Positions 59,680-64,000 of a stretch of DNA of 64,000 nucleotides are shown here, one piece after another (position 1 is the stretch's first letter; each line of letters opens with the position of its first letter). The position numbers and the translations under genes are program-made. The stretch comes from Warburgia ugandensis. Lineage: Eukaryota > Streptophyta > Magnoliopsida > Canellales > Canellaceae. The stretch lies in NCBI GenBank assembly GCA_035236585.1, contig CP141133.1, positions 45,649,729-45,713,728 on the forward strand, read 5' to 3'. The notes under the pieces were generated by a model that did not search any database, had not been told where the DNA came from, and was given only the letters and a program-made list of their open reading frames with translations.

Positions 59680-61124
59680 CTATGCCTCTAAAATCATGTC
59701 GAAGAACTTAGACCTAGTCGATAAATTGGCAATCATTACTCCAAACTTCCTATTCAAGGCATCTGCGACTACGTTAGCCTTCCTAGGATGGTATTGTATG
59801 GTGAATTCGAAGTCCTTGAGATACTCCATCCACCTATGCTGCCTCATATTCAAATCACTCTGAGTAAAGATGTACTGGAGGCTCTTATGATCAGTGAATA
59901 CATCAAACTTCTTACCATATAGAAAATGTCTCCAAGACTTTAGGGAGAATACCACTGCCACTAACTCCAGATCATGTATCGGATAATTTACCTCTTGTGT
60001 CTTCAACTCTCTAGATGCATAGGCAATTACCTTTCCATGCTGCATTAGCACTGCTCCTAATCCTTTGCCTGAGGCATCGCAATAAACCACATAACCGTCT
60101 GCGCCTGATGGTAATGTCAATACTTGAGCAGTAGTAAGTCTCCTCTTGAGCTCCTGGAAGCTCTCCTCGCAAGCTTCGATCCATACGAATTGAGTGTCTT
60201 TCCTGGTTAGGGTGGTCAATGGTACCGCAATTTTAGAGAATCCATATATGAAACGACGATAATATCCAACCAAATCGAGAAAACTGCGTATCTCACTCAC
60301 TGTCTTAGGCTTCTCCCAATGTAGTATTGCCTCAACTTTCTCTAGATCCACGACCACTCCATCTTTAGATACGTTGTGACCTAAGAACTGCACCTGATCT
60401 AACCAAAAGTTGCACTTACTGAACTTGGCATACAACTGATGTTGATGAAGTGTGTCCAGTACCGTGTGGAGATGCTCCCTATGTGCCTCATGACCAGGCG
60501 AATAAATCAAGATGTCATCAATGAAAACAATCATAAACTTATCAAGTAAGCTCAGAAGACACAGTTCATCAGGTCCATGAACATTGCAGGTGTGTTCGTC
60601 AATCCAAACGGCATCACTAAGAACTCATAGTGGCCATAGCGACTCCTAAAAGTAGTCTTCGAGATGTCCCCTTCTCTAACCCTGAGCTGATGATATCCTA
60701 ACCTTAGGTCTATCTTGGAAAACACTCGTGCTGATTGGAGCTGATCAAATAAATCATCTATGCATGGAAAAGGGTACTGGTTCTTTATAGTAACACTATT
60801 CAACAACCGATAGTCGATGCATAGTCTTAATTATCCATCCTTTTTCTTCACAAAAAGGACTGGTGCTCCCCATGGTGATCCACTCGGCTTGATGAAGCCC
60901 TTATCTAATAACTTGTGCAACTGTACTTTAAGCTCTCTCAGCTCTGTTGGGGCCATACGATATGGTGCCTTAGAGATAGGCGATGTACCCAGAACCAAAT
61001 CAATGATAAAATCGATCTTCCTGCTTGGCAACAATCCTGGTAACTCCTCAGGGAAAACATCTACAAACTCACGGATGACATCAATATCGTCAAGCTGTGC
61101 CTGCCTCTTGTCCTCAATAGTCAC
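59680..61124 (-). pseudogene. Tekay-like reverse transcriptase and RNase H, lightly damaged
   Basis: Segments in minus-strand order: 61124-60831 ([15 protein letters not shown] ... [15 protein letters not shown]), then a single in-frame stop before LRLCIDYR, then 60806-60552 ([37 protein letters not shown]), then one stop and a one-base shift near 60545, then 60534-59680. The last part holds the catalytic VFIDDILIYS, the RT thumb, and RNase H (YVVYCDASGKGLGAVLMQHG, YPIHDLELVAVV, FTDHKSLQYIF, ADALNRK). Catalytic aspartates are kept. Few mutations suggest a younger insertion than the Reina-like one, though LTR dating is not possible here. Confidence 0.85.
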
Positions 61125-61148
61125 ATATGCGAGGAGCGCTCTGCACCC

Positions 61149-61560
61149 TCATGAATAAAATCGTGCCGCCTTTATAGTAGAGATGATGCATGTACTCACC
61201 TGACCCCTTCTGTCTTGGAACAATATTTCTGGTTGTCCAGGTATATGAAAAATGACCCGCTTCTTCCGGCAGTCTACGGTAGCCCAATAGTTAGCTAACC
61301 AATCCATCCTAAATATAACATCATAGTCGACCATGTCTAATAAGACGAAGTCGGAGTCCATCCTCACGCCTGATATCTCAACCGATGTCTCCCGAAGATA
61401 CTCAGTGGTCTTAACTGTCTGTCCCACAGGTGTTATAATATCTAACCCAAATGCTAATTTATGCATGCATACATCAAAGCAAGATGCAAAAATGCATGAT
61501 ATAAAAGAATGAGTAGACCCTGTGTCACAGAGGGCCCTGACATATTGGCCTGAGATTAGA
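61149..61560 (-). pseudogene. Tekay-like aspartic protease
   Basis: Minus-strand VRALCDTGSTHSFI at about 61540-61500 keeps the catalytic Asp-Thr-Gly. The 61466-61149 frame continues the fold (DSDFVLLDMVDYDVIFRMDW, LANYWATVDC) with the usual 'YDVI.GMDWL' end motif; the Gly is Arg here. A TGA follows ARFYS, between protease and reverse transcriptase. Cleaves the element's polyprotein when intact. Confidence 0.75.
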
Positions 61561-61589
61561 AGAGTACCTTCAACGACCTGGTGTGATGC

Positions 61590-61863
61590 CTATGTATGTC
61601 CTGATGTGATGGAAAATACTCGTCCCTGACTACGTGGCGCGGTAGCTGTCTCTGCACCCATCTTAGGCTGTCTCTCTCTCTGCCCCTTAGGACAGTCTTT
61701 AATGAAATGGCCTACATCTCCACAGTTGAAACACCTGTATGGCTGTCTCTGGAAAGGTGCCTGGTGCTGTCGCTGTGGTAGGGGCTGCCTCTGATTTTGT
61801 GGCCTGTCGGATCTATTGCACCCTTGTCCAGGGTGCCAACCTTTGCACCTGTTGCATCTCTTC
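61590..61863 (-). pseudogene. Tekay-like Gag C-terminus, cut at its upstream side
   Basis: Minus-strand frame with a first Cys/His part (RCNRCKGWHPGQGC), a Gln/Pro/Arg-rich stretch and the zinc knuckle CFNCGDVGHFIKDC near 61700. The reading frame leaves the element at 61863; the codons beyond belong to the inserted LTR. The upstream capsid part must lie beyond the LTR, outside this window. The element's Gag is therefore disrupted. Confidence 0.8.
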
Positions 61864-62276
61864 TGTAATGCCCCAAGCAATTTACGCTATTTTTGCATCC
61901 ATTTAACAAAAATGAATTGGACATTCTATAGGAAATGAACTGTGTTAAATGTTTTACTTTATTTAAAATATTAAACGAAGCAATTTGTAAGAAAACTTGG
62001 TGCAATTAGATTCTACTCAAAAAATAGAATCCAATGCCTCAAAGAACGCCAAAAACAGAGTTCGTATGAAAAAGTTACGGCCGTTTAAAGATTAGGGGCA
62101 ATTTTATAATTTGTATTTAAAAATGAAAAAGGACGAAAACCGCAGGGGGTCGTTTTGATAACGGCACCCCCCATTGTCTTCCTCCTCCAGCAGCTTCCAG
62201 AGGCTTCCACCACCGCCTCTGAAAGGTGGCAAAAAAAATGGCGACACCGCCATTGGTAGCACCGCCTTTCACCCTC

Positions 62277-62285
62277 TATAAAAAA
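62277..62285 (+). promoter_or_regulatory. LTR TATA box
   Basis: TATAAAAAA, 413 bp from the LTR start, at a position matching the TATA box of the LTR at 12079. A CT-rich leader follows. Probable U3/R core promoter. Confidence 0.55.
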
Positions 62286-62639
62286 CCCCTCTCCCTCTTC
62301 CTCCGATCATCTCCTCTTCCATGTCTCTGGCTATCGAGCTAGGGTTTACAGAAAAATCTGAAAACCCTCATTTGGTTTTCCCTACAAGTTCTGACCAGGC
62401 CCGAGTCATCCCTATAGGCCGTCCATTCCCCTCTCTTCACCTCCCCTCTTCTTCCTCTTGTCTCATCAGAAGTTGGGGTTTTTCCCCCCTTCTTCGTGGT
62501 TTCCGGCGACAAGGAGTTTCAAAGCAGAAAAGGGTGCACCTCCAGCGAGGGGTCCCCTCCTAGAAGACCCAGGTAAGCTCCTCTTTCCCCTCTTTATTTT
62601 TCCTTTCTTCCAAGCTAGATCCGTGCTGGATCTAGCGTT

Positions 62640-62995
62640 TCTCGGCCGAAAGACACTCCGGGGAAAGCCGGGTTCCATCCGGCTCTGTGCGAACCAGAGG
62701 CGTCCTAGGGACAGGTTCCGGGCGTGTGATAGTGCGTGCACGGTCCTTGGTACTGCCTTTGGGTGTGCGCGACATGGGGCACGGGTCTTGGCTCACCGGG
62801 ACACATGGGCGTTCCGAGAGCCGAGACGCACGTGCCTGGAGCTGAGGACTCGCTCGTGTGACGCTCTCTGGAACATGCACTATAGTGCGTAGCTTGGGCA
62901 TGCGCATGCACACGTGAGGCTGTCGCGGTTCGACCGGGACGCGCAGGTATCTTAGGAACCGTGACGCGTAGGGCCGCATAGACGAATCTGGTTCG
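62640..62995 (+). other. CpG-rich block inside the LTR
   Basis: Much higher in G+C and CpG than the flanks. Colinear with 12840-13165. Shared phrases include CGCGGTTCGACC and TAGGAACCGTGA. The overlapping open frames here are by-products of composition and are not kept between the copies. Confidence 0.6.
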
Positions 62996-64000
62996 TCTGT
63001 GATCGTACAATGCTAAAAATGTCATTTCAGGAGCTGTAGGACTTCGATTGACGATCCGAAAGAACCATTGCGTCTGTATGAACGACACGGACCTAATGAG
63101 ACTATAAAATTAGGACTATAGGAAAAATTATAGAGTCTAACCATTGAATAGTAGATCCATATCATAGGATATAGCCTGACACTGTATTAGGCAAGGACCT
63201 ATGGACCCTAAAAGGCAGATCTAGCCATTAATCTAGCGATTTAAGTAGTAATTTCTAAATGGATCGAAATTGATAAGGACTCCTTGTTATCCATTCATAT
63301 CCAGGATTTTATAAATGAGACCCAGGGTCGGGTTGAGTAATGAAGGGCGCGACTCCAGGAAACTTCAAGGTAGGTAGTCTGATGCTACTATGTTTTTCCA
63401 AATATACTTAAATTGTAGGTGGTTTGATACTGCTACATCTTTAACGCATCTTAAACTCAGACTTGTTTTATTATCGTGATTCGCATGCTTTTATATGTTC
63501 TTATGTTCTTACGTGGACTTGTCATCATGATTTATATCTTTGAAAGCACTTGCCTCTATCATCATATTTAGCATGTTTTTTGAGATGTGATGTTTTTACT
63601 TGTCTTCATATTTCATGGCTTTGAAGGCAAGATTAGCATAAACGAATTACATGCATTGCTCGCATGGTTAAAAAGAAATGCATAAATTGCATGATTCGAT
63701 AATTGAGATTGGATATATATGTTTTTAGTGGGCAGATCACCGGATGAGGCAGTCCACGGTGGGCACTATGTTGAGGGGTACGGGTTTGGCCTCCTGGCCT
63801 CTGCCACCAAAAAAGGTGGATGGTATCACTGCCAAAAACGGCATTGTCCCTTCCCTGCCTGCAGTGGTAAATAGGGACGGCCACTGGAGTGTTCATGGCA
63901 CCCTTTTGGGGACATATCCATAGTCGCTGTGGAGGCTATGGTGGGTAGGTCTCTAGATACCGGAGCCACACGAGTTAGCTGTGTGCTGGTTGTGAGCATA

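Larger units (their letters stand above)
57746..61863 (-). mobile_element. Tekay-like Ty3/gypsy chromovirus, minus strand, gag cut by an LTR
   Basis: In minus-strand order it contains part of gag, protease, reverse transcriptase, RNase H, integrase, chromodomain, a polypurine tract and a 3' LTR of 517 bp. The integrase chromodomain (EATWETEEEMRRIHPELF end) and the gag knuckle belong to the Tekay/Del branch. Coding decay is mild: few stops and shifts, catalytic residues kept. Its 5' half of gag, PBS and 5' LTR are not adjacent because a plus-strand LTR (61864 onward) is inserted in gag. Inserted in the copia LTR; left flank AGTGG (57741-57745). Confidence 0.85.
61864..64000 (+). mobile_element. 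Tekay-family LTR (plus strand), running off the window
   Basis: Starts TGTAATGCCCCAAGC inside the gag of the minus-strand element. It is colinear with the solo LTR at 12079 along its length, for example GGAATCCAACGCCTCAAAG-like at about 62030, the CpG-rich block (62640-62990), and the 'GCCACCAAAAAAGGTGGAT' part near 63800. The window end matches position about 14398 of that relative, so some 850 bp of the LTR are missing here. Left flank TCTTC. Whether it is a solo LTR or starts a full element cannot be known. Confidence 0.8.

Noticed and set aside
58400..61158. Plus-strand open frames over the Tekay pol region
   Set aside because: Antisense shadows of the minus-strand polyprotein.
62321..63088. 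Several open frames of 80-144 codons near the window end
   Set aside because: Lie inside the Tekay-family LTR; frames are not shared with the homologous LTR at 12079.

Overview
The window is plant nuclear DNA. It holds Ty1/copia and Ty3/gypsy elements of plant-specific lineages (Reina-, Tekay- and Athila-like chromovirus/gypsy, SIRE-like copia), a CACTA (En/Spm) DNA transposon, RTE- and L1-type LINEs, and one spliced host gene of the plant carbohydrate-esterase (DUF303/SASA, At4g34215-like) family. The DNA is AT-rich and gene-poor, with most elements decayed, as in the repeat-rich part of a medium or large angiosperm genome. The species cannot be named from the sequence. I see no bacterial, organellar or viral gene block.

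Layout. 0-4 kb: AT-rich DNA with an old diverged duplication and no gene. 4.1-6.8 kb: minus-strand Athila-like gag/protease relic. 6.8-9.6 kb: AT-rich, then purine-rich DNA. 9.6-12.07 kb: minus-strand chromovirus gag relic, primer-binding site and probable LTR. 12.08-15.25 kb: a 3.2-kb solo LTR with perfect 5-bp target duplication ATATA. 15.3-22.2 kb: unassigned DNA with simple repeats, ending in CACTA-type palindromic subterminal repeats. 22.6-26.4 kb: a second solo LTR of the same family, swollen by a 39-bp minisatellite. 26.4-30 kb: CACTA coding relics and a second set of subterminal repeats. 30-35.6 kb: mostly unassigned, but with a broken esterase exon 1 at 32.8-33.2 kb. 35.6-42 kb: a complete-ended but coding-dead Reina-like element (TSD ATAGA) carrying one clear and one probable nested solo LTR. 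42-48 kb: unassigned DNA, L1 and RTE LINE fragments, then a broken esterase exon 2. 50.4-51.9 kb: second RTE LINE. 52.5-53.9 kb: the only intact host gene, a two-exon esterase. 54.7-64 kb: a three-level nest, with a SIRE-like copia element cut by a minus-strand Tekay element, whose gag is cut by another plus-strand Tekay-family LTR running off the window.

How the parts relate. The host content is a tandem pair of esterase genes in the same orientation. The upstream copy is dead. Its two exons break at the same codon as the intact copy but are about 14.7 kb apart, against a 498-bp intron in the intact copy, because a Reina element, two LINE fragments and other DNA fill the gap. Everything else is transposon insertion, nesting and decay. 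I found no convincing candidate for an undescribed multi-gene system. The split esterase, the nested insertions with readable target duplications and the LTR minisatellite are the observations most worth checking.
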